64,000 nt of DNA from Ligula intestinalis (Eukaryota > Platyhelminthes > Cestoda > Diphyllobothriidea > Diphyllobothriidae): the NCBI GenBank assembly GCA_036362985.1, contig JAYGXS010000003.1:80862403-80926402 (forward strand), written 5' to 3'. The position numbers and the translations under genes are program-made. Shown here one piece after another: positions 22,650 through 36,130 of this stretch. Positions within the stretch are counted from its first letter, which is position 1; every line of letters begins with the position of its first letter. The notes below the pieces were generated by a model. That model had not been told where the DNA came from, did not search any database, and saw only the letters and a list, made by a program, of their open reading frames with translations.

Positions 22650-23900
22650 CAGAGAGGAAAGGGACTTTTCTGACTACTGGCAAAATGTAAATGCTCCTAT
22701 TAGAAAGTATTTGGCAGAGTGATACGACGAGAATGGCAAATGGGCAACAAGCAACGAACATTGGCTGTCCACATTTATGAAGTCATCGTCTTTTTCCTGC
22801 GTTATAATCAGTTTGGAAATTTTTGGCTAATTTTAAGCCAATGCAATCGTTATCTCCATGTTACCGCGGTTCGTCAGCATAGTTCGATACCGCTTAGGTT
22901 GCGCGCGTTAAAGAAGAATTGGATAACTGAAATGCCTCGAAAAATCGTCTTCTTGGGAAGATGTCGCAGGTTTGGTTTTGAAATGAACGTTATCATTCAA
23001 ACTGACCGCCATGAACAGCAGTAAACCAATTGCATTTTTTCCTCACTTATAAACAGATTCAAGTTATGGTTACATCCATATGAACCTGTCGCACAGGCCG
23101 AGCCAAAGTGTGACAAACGAAGCCATGGGGGACAGGTTTTTTATTTTGAACACAGTTTAATTTTGCTAGTGTGAGTTTCTGCAGCACAGATATTGCTAAG
23201 ATGTTCCTTGGGTGTCTCGTCCTGTCAAAACTATCGTATCAGCTTGCTATCGTCCCTTATTCGTTTCAGCTAGTTTTTTTAGTCTGGGTCGAATTTTAAA
23301 ATTTATAGCACAGATTTACACACGATAACCATGTCCCGGTGCTATAGGAATGATGTATTCTTCATCAAAGCTTGGTTGTATACATAGGCCCGCTCCCATG
23401 ACAGACGGTTGGTTTTGGGCTTCCATGCGCGTCTGTCCAAAAAGTGATGTGGGCGTGGAGGGGGAAACGTCAAACAACAGTTTTTCAGCACCACCGTATT
23501 GAGTTGTTTGGGCGAGTGCAGAATGTTTTGGTCCATGTGATTGGCTATTCTAGAGGCTGCATGTGCTGGCGGCTCAATAGCTGTGATCACATAATTTTTA
23601 AATCCGCGTGGGTGCCAAAGGTGATAATATTAGAGGCGCCGGAGGCCCTTCTAATTCCAGCTGTTAGCCTCGTCCATACGCATCATAATGTCGGCAAAAA
23701 TCCAATCATTAGGCGTGTGAAATCTTTAGTTTGTGCCTCGTTAATTGTTGAATCGTTATAACATTGTAATTACTGTGAAGACATTCAAATATCACTTTGA
23801 TATTTATAATATGCTTAATATGTTTATGTTTATTATGTCAGTTAACAGACAATCGTAAAGAGTTGGTAATGCACCTCTTGGGCGCCTTCCAACACCTCGA
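22650..23900. other. intergenic sequence, nothing recognised
   Basis: Several short frames on both strands (for example 22719-23024 and 23444-23761) without domain or repeat match. Confidence 0.55.
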
Positions 23901-23922
23901 AAACCGAAAAAAGACCTAAAAT

Positions 23923-24000
23923 AAACTCCCTATGTTGCAGCCAGTATTGGTTTTGTTACAGGTTTTGTGTTTTGTCAATACTGGGTGAGATAGGGAGTTT
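23923..24000. other. 78-nt imperfect hairpin
   Basis: The arms are AAACTCCCTAT (23923-23933) with CCAGTATTG (23941-23949), and CAATACTGG (23976-23984) with ATAGGGAGTTT (23990-24000). Twenty base pairs form in two perfect blocks, with a 7/5 internal loop and a 26-nt terminal loop. The size and shape resemble a miRNA precursor, but no known seed was recognised. Confidence 0.5.
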
Positions 24001-24239
24001 CTTTCAAGTGAAAAAAACCTGCCTTCAAAGGTATGATACAAACGGAATAAATGTACAGTTGTAAGCTGGGTTGACTCATCAGCAGGAGAAGTGTTTCATA
24101 TCGTTTAAGGACATTAGTTCCAGACGGAGAGGGTTGGCACAAGAACACAGTGTTCTCAGTCTTCCTTCAATGGTTGTCGGCAAAAGTTAAGTGCTATCGG
24201 CTGAAGGGTTAGCAGACTGCGGGCTGCTGCTTCAGCAGC

Positions 24240-25390
24240 ATTATCTTCAGCATGAAGCCTGGCGGGGTTCAAAGTCCACGAACGCCATCAGAGTGAAAGA
24301 GAGATTCCACCGAGTCAGCACCCAAAATTCGTGAAAGTTGTCCTGAATGTAGAAAACTAGTTATAGCTCGCTTAAACATAGGGTAGTTTTGCTGGGTTTT
24401 ACTACTTTTGGGCAGCTTATTCCAGATTGATATGGCGTTTACTGAAAAGAATTGCCGGTACTTAACTGTACGTGCCATAGGAAGAAATAAAAATACGTCT
24501 CGATGACTGGCGCGTCGAGAGTGCTCAAGCTGCCTTATTGTACTGAGAGGATTAAAGGTTTGACCATTCAAAAGTTTAAACAGTAAAAATAGACCCTTCT
24601 GCAATCGACGAAGCCATAGGGGATCCAGCTTTATAAGTTCACAGCTTTGTTGGTAGGCTAAGTTACGGCGTTCTGTAGTGGAAACTCCTCTACTGAAGAA
24701 GTGCTGCACCGATTCTATTTTCTTCCGTTCACTAGTGCGCAGAAGACTGAATAGGGGCGAGCAGTATTCAAGACTACGTCTCACGTACATATTATAAAGG
24801 CTAGTTCTAACCTTGATAGTCTTAAAAATTCTAAGGATAAATCCGGTGGTTCGGCGTGCTTTCGAGACTATCAGGGCACAGTGCTCTGACAAATTGAGAC
24901 TATTAGAGTAGGATATGCCCAAATCCTTGATAAATCCTGGGAAATTTATTTCGTGGCCGTCAATGTTTAATTCCGGTTGATGATCGTCGCCAACAACCAT
25001 AACGGAACATTTGTGCCATGAAAGGGTGAGGCGCCATGTGCAACACCACTGGGCGAAGGCCTGAAGATCATTTTTATCAGCTCGAGCACGATGTTGCGAT
25101 CTGCTGGTTTATATCGATAAGCGACTTTTAAATCATCAGCGTACATGAAGGGTTTGCCATACTGAAAACAATCTGAAACGTCGTTGACAAACAGGCAAAA
25201 TAGGAGCGGACCCAGTACACTACCCTGTATAACTCCACTCCTCACATGCGTGGGGTTGGAGATAACATTGGAAATTTTTACTCGTTGTGTGCGAGCACCC
25301 AAATAGGAAGATATGAAGTTCAGTGGCTTGCTACCTATGCCGAAGGAGGCCAGTTTCAGAAGGAGCTGCAGTACAACGTGCACTATATGG
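24240..25390 (-). mobile_element. 5'-truncated LINE (CR1/Jockey-like reverse transcriptase)
   Basis: The minus-strand RT begins at about 25383 with LKLASFGIGSKPLNFISSYL. It shows GVIQGSVLGPLLFCLFVNDV and YADDLK in place of FADD, then a frameshift near 24990-25030. The C-terminal part (24269-25000) has LEYCSPLFSLLR and FFSVNAISIWNKLPK. No endonuclease is present, as expected of truncated target-primed insertion. Confidence 0.88.
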
Positions 25391-25399
25391 CTAAATAAT

Positions 25400-26500
25400 C
25401 TCGAAACATTAGTGAACTACATGGCACTGTCTACATTCACTTGGCAGTAATTTATTAACATGGATTCTAATTTTTGAGAATTTTATGTGAGAAATAGGCA
25501 GTTTAAAGGCGTAAGTCTATTTTCCTCAAACACAATGTCTGTCTATAAACAAATTGATTAGGCGTTTCCTAAAACGAACCTTAACGCTTTAATTGAATTA
25601 ACGAAGATAAATTACCTTCAAATCTTTACCGCATGCAGGATTTCACAGCCAATAAGACTGTTTTACAAAACTACAAACATTCTTCTATGTTCTTTCAATT
25701 TTCCTGAAGTGGCACTGTTCGCAGGGGTTAACGGTTTGACTGACAGCCGTTTGACTATTTTACAAAACTACAAACATTCTTCCATGTTCTTTCAATTTTC
25801 CTGAAGTGGCTCCGTTCGTAAAGCTTAACTGCTTGACTGATAGCTGCATACGTTATTTGTTGTCTGAGAAGTCAATTATTGTAACTGGTGACCTAAACAG
25901 TCAAAATCATTACTTCGGAATTAATTGTACAGGCCGAAAGATGAAAATTGGAAAAGTTTATAGTCCAACACATTAGATCGACGACTAAATACACAAACAC
26001 AACAATCGGGAAAAGCTTTGAAAGAATATGTATGCAAGATAAAAGGCGATAGAAGGTGAAGTCCCGCGTGCTGGCACTGAAGAGCAGGTAGCTGCCATTT
26101 TATCAACATGAATAAACTGATATGCTCCAAGATCAGAAAATAATTTCTGAGGAAATTAAACATACTGAAATGGCAAAAGTGGTGTATCAGTCAGAAAGCA
26201 TACATGGAATGCTGGGGTCCCATCGATGAGCTGGACCCCCACAGCTGTGTCAGGCAGTGGCAGACTACCAGCGAAATACGTGTCTGGGTTCAAGCTAATA
26301 CCTGTGCTGCCAGTATGGTAAGTCATTCCGTAAGTTCTACTATTGTCTGCCTGTCAGCAGCTTGTGAATATTACGCAGTTATCCGATGGAAGCTACTGGA
26401 TTTCGGCTCAAATGCGAACATAAATTTTCGGTCTATACCAATAGATCTTACATATACTGTCAAGCACCATGTTGAACAATTTAAGTTGACATTACTTTTC
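25400..26500. other. intergenic, AT-rich; short duplication
   Basis: The phrase caaacattcttctatgttct followed by ttcaattttcctgaagtggc (about 25675-25713) recurs at about 25765-25812. No gene was recognised. Confidence 0.55.
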
Positions 26501-26529
26501 TGTTGATCCACATTTAACCCAAATATTTT

Positions 26530-26713
26530 CATCTTTTGAAAGGCTATCTGTGAGAACCTTGGTTATGAAGTCGTGAATCAGGCGGATTTCGTTGCATTTG
26601 CGCAAAACCGCGGTCTCAGCTGTGATCCAAGTGTTGGTGAAGTCAATTGCAAATACATGGTTAAGCGTTTGTCGCTGACGAATGAACTGAATGCAACAAA
26701 CAATGAGTGACAT
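26530..26713 (-). mobile_element. possible Penelope-like element remnant
   Basis: A minus-strand frame reads FAIDFTNTWITAETAVLRKC, resembling the stretch after the endonuclease core (H.F.F.....ila.a....R). It is short and weak. Confidence 0.4.
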
Positions 26714-26959
26714 TTTACGAATGCTTTCTTTTATAACCGGCTACTGTTTTTGTGAGAATTTTTTTATTGTTCAACAATAAAATGGAAGGGTGCAGTTTTA
26801 TTAATTACTCGCTGTTAAATGGAATAATCTCAAATATTTACGATTGTGTATTTTGTCTGTGAGGCGACATTTATTCATAGGAGTTTTGAGAAAGCGCAGA
26901 CCTACGTTGTGGAAATAACTGCTAAATAGTGCAAATCAAGAAGGCATGACAAATGAGGG

Positions 26960-27035
26960 AACCTTCGGACTAAGCGACCATGGACTGGTAATGATGAGGC
27001 CCCCTGTGTCTAAAATATAAAATTTCATTCATGTA
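26960..27035 (+). mobile_element. short LINE 3' end
   Basis: The phrase ctaaaatataaaattt followed by ttcatt repeats matches the 3' end of the LINE at 32440-32462. No coding part is left. Confidence 0.45.
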
Positions 27036-27779
27036 TGTATGGATGCTTTCAACCCTTAACCCCATTAATATGCATACCGAGTAGTAAAGCGTGCTTTACC
27101 AAATGAAGGTTATCTGTGCATATACGTGCTAAAACTCGAAATAATGCGTAAACTCTTTCCCGATACTTAAAGGTATAGCGCAGAGGACGTCACGCAACCC
27201 TTTTTCTGCCACCGGCCTATTTGGATTCGTACTGCCAATAACTTCCAATCATTACCCATAATGGAATTTGCTAGTTGTCTTGGGATACTAATCAGTACTA
27301 TGTATGGATTGCACGATTAATACCTTGAGAAGGTGTGGCTAGAAACTGTCGGCAAGTTGACTGTTTTAAAGATGCAAAATTCTCGTTTGAATTACCAACT
27401 TCAACAAGAATCCCGGTAAAAATGGCCTCGCCTCTCCACATACTGCTACAGCAACTCTAGTAATAACGATGGCCTGGACTGTCAAATTTTTGGAATTCAT
27501 ATGCGTTAGTGCCAGGAAGGCACTCTCTATACCTTCTAGCGAATCGGTCAAAAAAAGAGGAAAGTTCTGGTTGCCAGTGCACTAGCTAGATAAAACTTGA
27601 ACATAGTGGCTCTCGAAGAGAGCCGTTTTTTTTTCACTAGGCCAATAATTGGAAGTGGATGCCAGATGTGGCTTCTAGAAGGCTCGTTCGAGAATAAGGT
27701 GACGAGATTCCGTCGTTGCCTTCGCTATGATATAGAAAGTCGTTAGACGACTCACACGTGCTCAAAGCAACAGCGAAGA

Positions 27780-30700
27780 CTTAGCAGTTGTCTTTTTGCC
27801 CCTGCCTATGACTCATTTGACCCGGCCTGTTTCGGTGCCTGTTGTCACATGATGTTCTCACTTTATACCGTGTGTGCATCGCAGTTCCCGTCTCCATTAG
27901 AACTCCTGATTTTGAAAGATGGGCCACATATGCATTTCTCCACGGGTCCACGATAGTTTTTTGTAGCGGTTGTGTTGTTTTGTGTCTCTTTCGGACGGGC
28001 GGTGAGGTCAGATTTTTGTGTTTTTTTGGAGTTAAGTCCTCAACAATATCATATAACACATCGAGGTCAACTTGGCCATCTGTGGTGAATTTTCTTATAA
28101 GCTAGTTCGCATGCCACTTAATTTTACCTTTTGTCATTTTTACCTCGAAGACAACGCACTTCGACTTCCTAACATTGTCTTCTATCTATGGTTTCTTGTC
28201 TGGTTGGAAATTTCGTGAAAAATCATCTTTTTTCCTATTTACGTAAACTATTAGCGGTTTGGCAACTCCATACAGTAGTCAAACATCACGCTGTTAGCCC
28301 AAAAAAGCTCGGTTGGTGTTTAGCCATCAAGATCACTTTTCGTGTTCTGTAGACTAGGAGAAACGGTTTGAAGTAGTCTATTTTCACGCCTGCATCCCAC
28401 ACCTTTTCACAGCTTTCTTGAAAGTACCAAAAAACGTTCGGCTTTGTCGTTCGATTGGGCATGAAAAAGCGGTGAGGTCAGGTGTCGAATTTCCCATTTC
28501 TGGCAAAATTGTTGGAACAGTGATGGCGTAAAAATGGGTGCAGTTATCCAACATTTCTGCGGCGATGCCGTATCTGGAGATAAGTTCTTCCACATTTCAT
28601 GCGGGCCATAGCTTGATGTCCGGCACAGAGTTTACGTAAAAGCGGTTGTTGATGTAAAGCTAGAATCACCATGCTACCGTCATCTATGATGCACTCTTCG
28701 GTTATATACAATTGCTCCTTCCGCTTCCTGAAAGGCTTTATGACTAAGTGCATCTTATCTTCATTGGGCCAACCCGTTTGAATAAACTCCTATACCTGGC
28801 GTTAAAGTGGATCTGCTGTGGTGGTAGCTCTGATGTGTTCGGCCGTATGAGGCAGCTGCCGGATGACACCTCTAAATTCGTCGTCGTCTTTTAACAGTCC
28901 CTTGCATCCACAGTGTCTTTTTGGTGTTCCTCGACTTCACCCAGTCATGATAAAGTACTCGGAGCTCCGAACTTTGGAAGTGGTATGTGCTAGGTTTTGA
29001 AGCCATAACTTAATAGAATGGTACTTCTCCGTTGTATGTTCTTGGTCGCATCTTGCTGTACGCCACAATTAAGGCCAAGTAAAACATTTAGTGGTAAGTG
29101 ATCGGTGTGACGTAAAAAGGGTCCCCTGTAAATGAATAAGTGGAACTTCTGTACTGCAAAAATGGGTGGCAGTACCTCTGCCAAGATTCCACTGGAGTTT
29201 TATTCTGTTATTGTGGGTAATCGTGCGCCATCCATCAAGGGCGGGATATTTCCATCTGTGACCTCCTGAAAGAGAAGACCACCTACTCCATTCTCTAGTA
29301 CATCCGCATGGACCATGCATTCTTTATCGACTTCAAATGTGAGAGCAAAATTGACTTACTAATCTTTACTTTTATCTTGTCGAAGTGATTTTCCCTGACC
29401 TTGCAAAGCCTTTGCAGCAAATCTTCGCCCCTACAGCCGACGACCAAAATTTCACTCAAGTACGCCTCTGTTTCAGGAACATTTCTGAACGTAGTGACCA
29501 TTAGCGGTTCAAATATGCTAGGTGCCGTTCCAACGCCATAATTGGGGCAGGCATAGTTGAACAGCCCCTTAAATGTGTTACTGGTCAGCCTTTCCTGTGC
29601 TGCCTCCTCGATTGATAACTGAAACTATGCTCCCGATAGGCAAACCCTTGCGTAAAACTGTTCTCGATCCAGGGTCACAAAAACATTTTTCACACTCAGG
29701 AAGGGGTAATTATAGTTTTCTAAAGCACCGTTCAACCCTTTCGAGTAATCGGCGAAAAACCTTATTCTGCCGTTTGGCTTCTTTACGGCCACAACCAGGC
29801 AGTCAACATTGAATTGTTGGTGGTGCAGCTAATACCATTCTGCTGCATCTCCCCCAATTATTCCTCGAACGCTGCTTGTACTGCAAATCGGACTTGTCGA
29901 TTCTGTGTGAAGACTGGGTTATTCTTGGCCTTCACTCCCAAGCTACTTTTAGTCTTTATGCAAATGGAAATAAAACATTTGTACTCGATGAGGCTGACAA
30001 GGTTGAATTGTTTAATGCATTCTTTGTAAAGCATTTTACGACGGAATCCGAACTGGTTCCGTCGTTTCAATCATACTCATACAATACACTCGGGAACATT
30101 GATTTCTGTATAGAATTAATTCGTAAGCATATGGTTAGTCTAAAAGCACGCACACTTCGGGAACTGACGGTATTCTAAACTCAGTTATCAAAAGAGTGTC
30201 GACCTTTCCCATATTAATTCGCCATATATTTTCAGTCTTCCTCTCTAACGGTTTCTTTCCTGACTCTTGTAAGACATCCATTATTCTTCCAGTCTTTATG
30301 TCAGGATCTCGTTCGGACGTAAATAACTACCGAAGTGTTCATAAAACCCCGACCCTAGCCAAACTTCTAGAAAAGATCATCTTTAATCAAATTCTCGACT
30401 TTTGCCAAGAAAACAAGTTTTTAAGCGACTCGCAGCATGGTTTTCTACCGGGGCGATCATGCGAGACGTGTCACTTAGCTTTTCTTAAGCACGTCACTTC
30501 CCGCCGTAACGAGCGGTAATCCGTGGTGTTTATCTACTTTGACCTGAGCAAAGCCTTTGACAAGGTACCGCACAGACGGCTTCTGGTAAAACTGGAAGCC
30601 ATTGGCATCCGTCCCCCTCTCTCCGACTTCATCGGTTCCTACTTGTCTAACCGCAGCCAAAAGGTCTAAGTAGGTAACAGGTACTCCACTGCTCACCTGA

Positions 30701-33700
30701 TCACGAGTGGCGTTTTTCAAGGCACTGTCTTGGGTCCTTTACTCTTAATTCTATACATAAATGAAAATTTGACTATCATGAAAAATTCACTCAATCTCCT
30801 TTATGCGGACGACCTCAAATGCATATACTCATTTTCAAAGGACACGGCAAGTATGTGCGTTGATAAAATAAATGTGGACCTACTTACACTCTCACGTTGG
30901 AGTGCTGCCTGGCAGATGAAATTCTCTCCATCCAAGTGTAGTTTCATGTGTTTCGGTCCCGCCAAGCTTCCTCGTCCCCTAATCTTTCAAAATACTCCAC
31001 TTTTAGAACGATCCACTATAAACGACTTACGTCTAAGCTACACAAATAAACTAGCATTGTCGCCTCATGCGGATCGAATATCTGCAAAGGCTGCACAGAT
31101 ATGTGGTTATATATCACCTAATTTCTCCCTGCTGGGAATTAAGTTAAAACTTTATCGCATGTTCTCCCCATCCTAGAATCCTGCTGTCCCCTCTTTGGTC
31201 TAATGAATGCTTCTGACCGCGGTAAGGTTGAAAATGCACAGAGTGTGTTTACTCGAAAAATAGTCGCTCTTCCTTGATCTACTATTTCTTATACGGAGAG
31301 ATGTCAGTTAGTGAACATGACATTACGTTCGATAAAGGATTAGAAGTGGGCCTCTGCTTCCTTTTGCACCTTAACTCTAGCCCCAACCTCACACGGATCA
31401 AGGCTCTTTTTCCTTATACCAGGATAATTGGACCCCCCTTTAGCTCCACATCGAACCATTCTCGCTTTTTTGCCTCCAAATATGCCTTCCTCTCGAATAA
31501 TATTCCCCTCGAAATTAAGCTGTCGTCTAACTTAGTAGTTTATAAAGCCAAATTACGTAAACACTTAACTTCGTAATATATAAAGTCCTTGTTATGCGTC
31601 TTCTTCCCAAACACAAAAGTTTTGGATTTTGAAAAAGGTCCCCCTGGTTTATGAGTTGGTTATATTTATGTAAAATTGTTTTGCATACATGGCAATTTCT
31701 TCATCGCTAGAGTGCTATTTGCAACATTGTTTCCTCCCCTTCTCTGTCCAATCAATATTGCCGTTCTCCGTTCCCCGTTTTACACCCAGACCGATGGGCT
31801 TCGTGGTCTCTAGTCATGCGCATGGAGGTTCTGCTATTTTTTGCGGCTCTTTGCTGGACTTCGCAGTCCACAAGGTCGCATCTCTGGCGTTTCAGTGATG
31901 ATCACGTGACCTCTGCCCTTCCTCAGTTTGTCGACACTGTTGTCCGCGATGGCCTCCTCCGGTCTCACCTCCCTGATGGTTGATCATGAAGCTATTCGAG
32001 CGGTGTTAAAGTGGTGAACAGCAGCCTCGGCTGCTTTATGATTTCTCCAACGACAAGAAGCATTTCCAACCCTCATACTTTCTCATCAACAGTCCTGTCT
32101 CATAGCACTTCAATCAATCCTATCATTTAATTTTCTGAATTCTGTAGAAGCAGCTTTTTTATCTTAGGTTTTGTTTTTTTTAAATGGGGGTCTGCTAAAC
32201 TCCGCCCCCACTTTAATTGTAGGAATTTTTTTCACTGCTTCCTCCTTAGTTCACCATGCGTTTCAAAGAATTCTGACTATTTTTTTTTAAATGACGATAT
32301 TTTGGTGGCTATGAATTTATCTGCCTTCATTACTAAACGCTCCCGCTGCCTATTTGGTTGCTCACGGAGAGCAGCACTTATCAACTTTATATTTATTTTT
32401 CCACAGCACTAAGTTTGCAATGACAAGGTCCTCCGGGCCTAAAATATAAAATTTATTTATTTAAGATCAGGCTGATATCTCCATCCGTTTGGCATACTTC
32501 TTCGGGTCATCTTCTGTGGTGATTAGAGCACAGCATATCTGCTGGAGTGACCGAGTCCAGAGACCCAATTGGGATTAAGACTTGTTGCAAGTAGATAAGT
32601 TTCACACTGCGAAACACATATGGCAGACAAACAGGCCTTGTCCCCGAAAGTGATAGTAGCCTGGGAAAAAATTCTCAAAAAGCAATTGAATATTATTTGA
32701 CATCCAGGCATGGATGGCCGTTGGTGACCATTCTACCTCTCCAAGACTCCCCTCATGCTTTTAATAAATATCGCAATGTCTGACGCTGTATCAACCTGCA
32801 AAATGATATGTTCTCCATCTATGCTGATTGTCGCATATGTCCTATCTTCGCAACTCAGAACATGTGACTCCCTATTTTTTATCGCATAACATCCATTGCA
32901 CAAATGATAGACATTTTCTTGACCCGAAATATTCTTACTCTGAAACCTTTAACATCTACACTGCACCGATATTGTTTTCCATATTTGGATATTATTCTAC
33001 CTTTGTATATAGGTTGTTTTTCACTCAGAAAAATACTCCATATTTTGCACACTATCGACTAAGCATAAAACAATATTGACTGCATAAGAAGGGATCGTTT
33101 TTAGGTTTTTTCCTGTTATCCAAGGTTATTGACGGTTCCCAAGAGGTACCTTACCAATAAACCTTATTATTATCCCTTTCTTGAACCGAGCGATTAATTG
33201 CGACAATGTGTGGCTTATGATCGAGTCGAGTATATTTACAACACCCAGTCCGATACAGGTAATCTGCTGCAAGGGGCCACCTACCACATTGCCAAAATGC
33301 TGCTTTCATTTGCCTAGTGAAACTAAAAATCTCTCTCGATTTGCTGAATCTTCCTATCCTATACACGTACTGGCTGACTCCTTGTCCCTGAGCAAAATAA
33401 TGTTCGCTTTTGGTGTTCAAAATTCGAACGCAATCAACTTCTAACTCTTTTACCATCATTTCAGTCCACTGATCTAATTAAGCAAGGAGCAGTGTGCGGA
33501 TTTCAGCCTCCTCTGGAAACGTTAAGGCTTTAATAAACAGAAGGACATTCGTCTGCTGGCTAGTTATATTTTTTAGACGCGCTTGAAGATACACACGATT
33601 TAGTCGACCGGCTAAGTCAAGTAATCTTCCTCAGGTTGCCTTTTTAGCTTCAGACTTGTTTAAATTTTGTAGAATACTGACGCAGTAAAAGTGAACAAGG

Positions 33701-34130
33701 ACTTAAAGTATTTTACTGTGAAGTATCAACAGACTTCTTCGGTAAGGCACAGTTAACATACCGTCCAAGTTCCAGCTGATGTAGTTTGAGCGGCATAAAC
33801 TGCACCTTTGTCTTAAGTTCGATCTGTGCTCATTCTTCAAACTGCCCTTTGTATTTTCGAAACCAAGCTTCAAAATACACGCCTTTCTCCGGGTAGTGGA
33901 TGATTTCTGTAATCCATTCCTCGATCAGATTTCTTTTGTTCTCCATTGATGCTGGTTCCAAATTTTTCCGCATTTCTTTGAGTAATGCCACGAACCTGGC
34001 CTGCTGGGCTTCCAATATTTGTTTCATCTGTTCTTCTGGTATACTTGTCCTACAGCTAAGTTGATAGATGTTCAGCTCCAGCTGTAAGGTGGAAAAGTAC
34101 AGGGAGCCCATTCCTAGGAACAACAACTTT
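27780..34130 (-). mobile_element. Ty3/gypsy retrotransposon, minus strand, split by a LINE
   Basis: Reading from 34126 down. Gag (34126-33830) has EKGVYFEAWFRKY. Gag end with an eroded zinc knuckle (33460-33180) has FWQCGRWPLAAD. The protease (about 32850-32500) has LQVDTASDIA. After a LINE insertion (29938-32462) the pol part resumes: reverse transcriptase (29930-29295: NPVFTQNRQVRFA, KKPNGRI, AYLSEILVVG in place of YLDDILV), RNase H (29184-28990: RHTDHLPLNVL) and integrase (about 28750-28384: WEIRHLTSPLFHAQSNDKAERF). A tail runs to 27781 (VLYDIVEDL). It has many stops and frameshifts and no LTRs found; dead. Confidence 0.82.
29938..32462 (+). mobile_element. 5'-truncated LINE inserted in the gypsy element
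   Basis: It starts in the linker before the RT and shows NNYRSVHKTPTLAKLLEKII, SQHGFLPGRSCETCH, YFDLSKAFDKVPHRRLL, GTVLGPLLLILYINEN and YADDLKCIYSFSK. It ends in a 3' UTR and ctaaaatataaaatttattt. It is the same family as the element at 34.8-40.96 kb, shares the C-terminal EKGPPG-like end, and has several stops. Confidence 0.88.
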
Positions 34131-36130
34131 ATTTAAAGCTAACAAAAACAACAGATTACTCAGTTTGTCAGCTTAAGTTTATTTATGGGGTCCTGGCCTT
34201 TCAAGAATATTCAGCACTACAGCGCGACACACGCTGCTTGGTCATTTTCCTCGCTTTACTGCTCATGTACTTTGGCCGGAATCGTGAGCAGGTAGCACGA
34301 ATTCGTTTGTCCCAATTTTTAATTGATCTATGAATGGTCGAGAATATGCGAGGCCCAGGTAACTGGATAGAAGAAGTAAAGTCGTTCTCTGGCACCAGGA
34401 GAGTATTTGTCCGACATTTCGAACTCTCCCGCGAGCTCATTGTCAAGGAATGAAAAAACGTACAGCTCACAGTGTAATTAAGTCAGTTCCGCTGAGATTG
34501 ACCTCTGCGATTGTGGGTTCGGTATGTTGATGACACGTCTGTCATCATTCATCGAGACAAGATTGAGGATTTCACAGACAATCTGAACTCGATTTTCCCC
34601 GACATCCATTTCACGATGGAGGAAGAAAAAGATAGCCGGTTGCCATTCCTCGACGTTCTGGTGTGCAGAAAAGACGGTGGGGAACTCAAAACAACAGTTT
34701 ACAGGAAGGCGACCAATACCTCTCGCATCCTGAGTTACCTCAGCAACCATTCCGTCTCGTGCAAGCGTAGCTGCGTGCAAATGCTCTATCGTCGTGTAGA
34801 TCAAGTTCAAGGCGCGCAACTTCAAAGCTAAGTAACATAGATATTTTTATCAGATTTCCTCGTTACTTACCTCAGCTCCCTGATCTGTCATCCTGCGAGC
34901 TCTGGGAGCTCTCCTGCAGGAAGGAAACGAGTTAGAGGGAGGTGGGGGAAGAGAAAAATTTTGATTTTCGTCTGTAGTCTTTTGACCGCGTGTTTGAAAT
35001 CTGTCAGCCACGGTCAACTGGCAGATGTCATGTCCCAGCGTGTTTGGTAACCACCTTTTCTAGGCCTATCAACCCTCTCGGGAGGGGCAGCAGCGCTGTT
35101 CCACAAAGGAACTGCCGGTCAGTCACAACTGCTGCCGAACTGCACCATGGGCCACGAGTGTTTTGGTGGCGAACGACAACTTGGCTGTGAGCCTGCCTAC
35201 AGCTTTGCTGTCGCACAGCTGAGGACTTTTAGGGGGGGGAGTATTTGGGAAGTAAGGGGTGGGAGCAGCAATAATTAGCCTTGTAGCAGTAGCGGTGAAA
35301 GGGTTTGTGTCCCACGTAAAGTTGATACGCGTTCTAGTGCTACGGCATCTGACTGTGGGTGGAATTTCTGCTACGATTAGGTGTTATTGATGCTACTGAG
35401 GAGGCAAATTCTTAGAGGACTAAGATTGCTAGTCATGGCGATGGGACGACTATTTGAGTAGGCATCGCTACGATGGAGTAAGGTCACTGTAACCGTATGG
35501 TAATGGAAGGGTATAGGTATGGTGGCAAGCATGATTATAGAGGCCAAAAACTCCCATTGAATTACAATAAAAATGTACATTCAAATGCTCGGTAGCTTAA
35601 CTTAAATCTTTTCCGCTACATTCCACCTATAGGAGGACTAGTTTCCATTTTATTTTTAATTCTGCCTGCGTAGGATCAAATATTCCTCGACTACATTTCA
35701 AAGGCGCGCAACTTATTTTTTGAAAGCTAAGTAAAATAGATATTTTTATAGGATTTCCTCGTTACTTGCTGAATTTAGTAGCTTAATTGTTGTTATTTAT
35801 TTGTATATCTAACCCTTTAGCAACTGCACATATCGGTAGTTGTCTTTTTTACCGATAGGTAAAAATATATATTTTATACTGTTTCACCGACATAGCCTCA
35901 TTCTAGTTCCGGTAGATTCACGTAAAAAGCAAGTAATCTATTGCATAAATACTGAATAATATCTAAAAATTTGTTACTTTATCAATTTCCAGCAAGAAAT
36001 AGTTTGTATTACTCGATATAATATTCAAGATATTTGTCACCCTGCGTAGCCTCTTCGGTAATTCAAATTTTCTGTCGCAATTTTGTGCATAACTTTGCTT
36101 AGAACATATCCTGTCACTCACTTTCTATTC

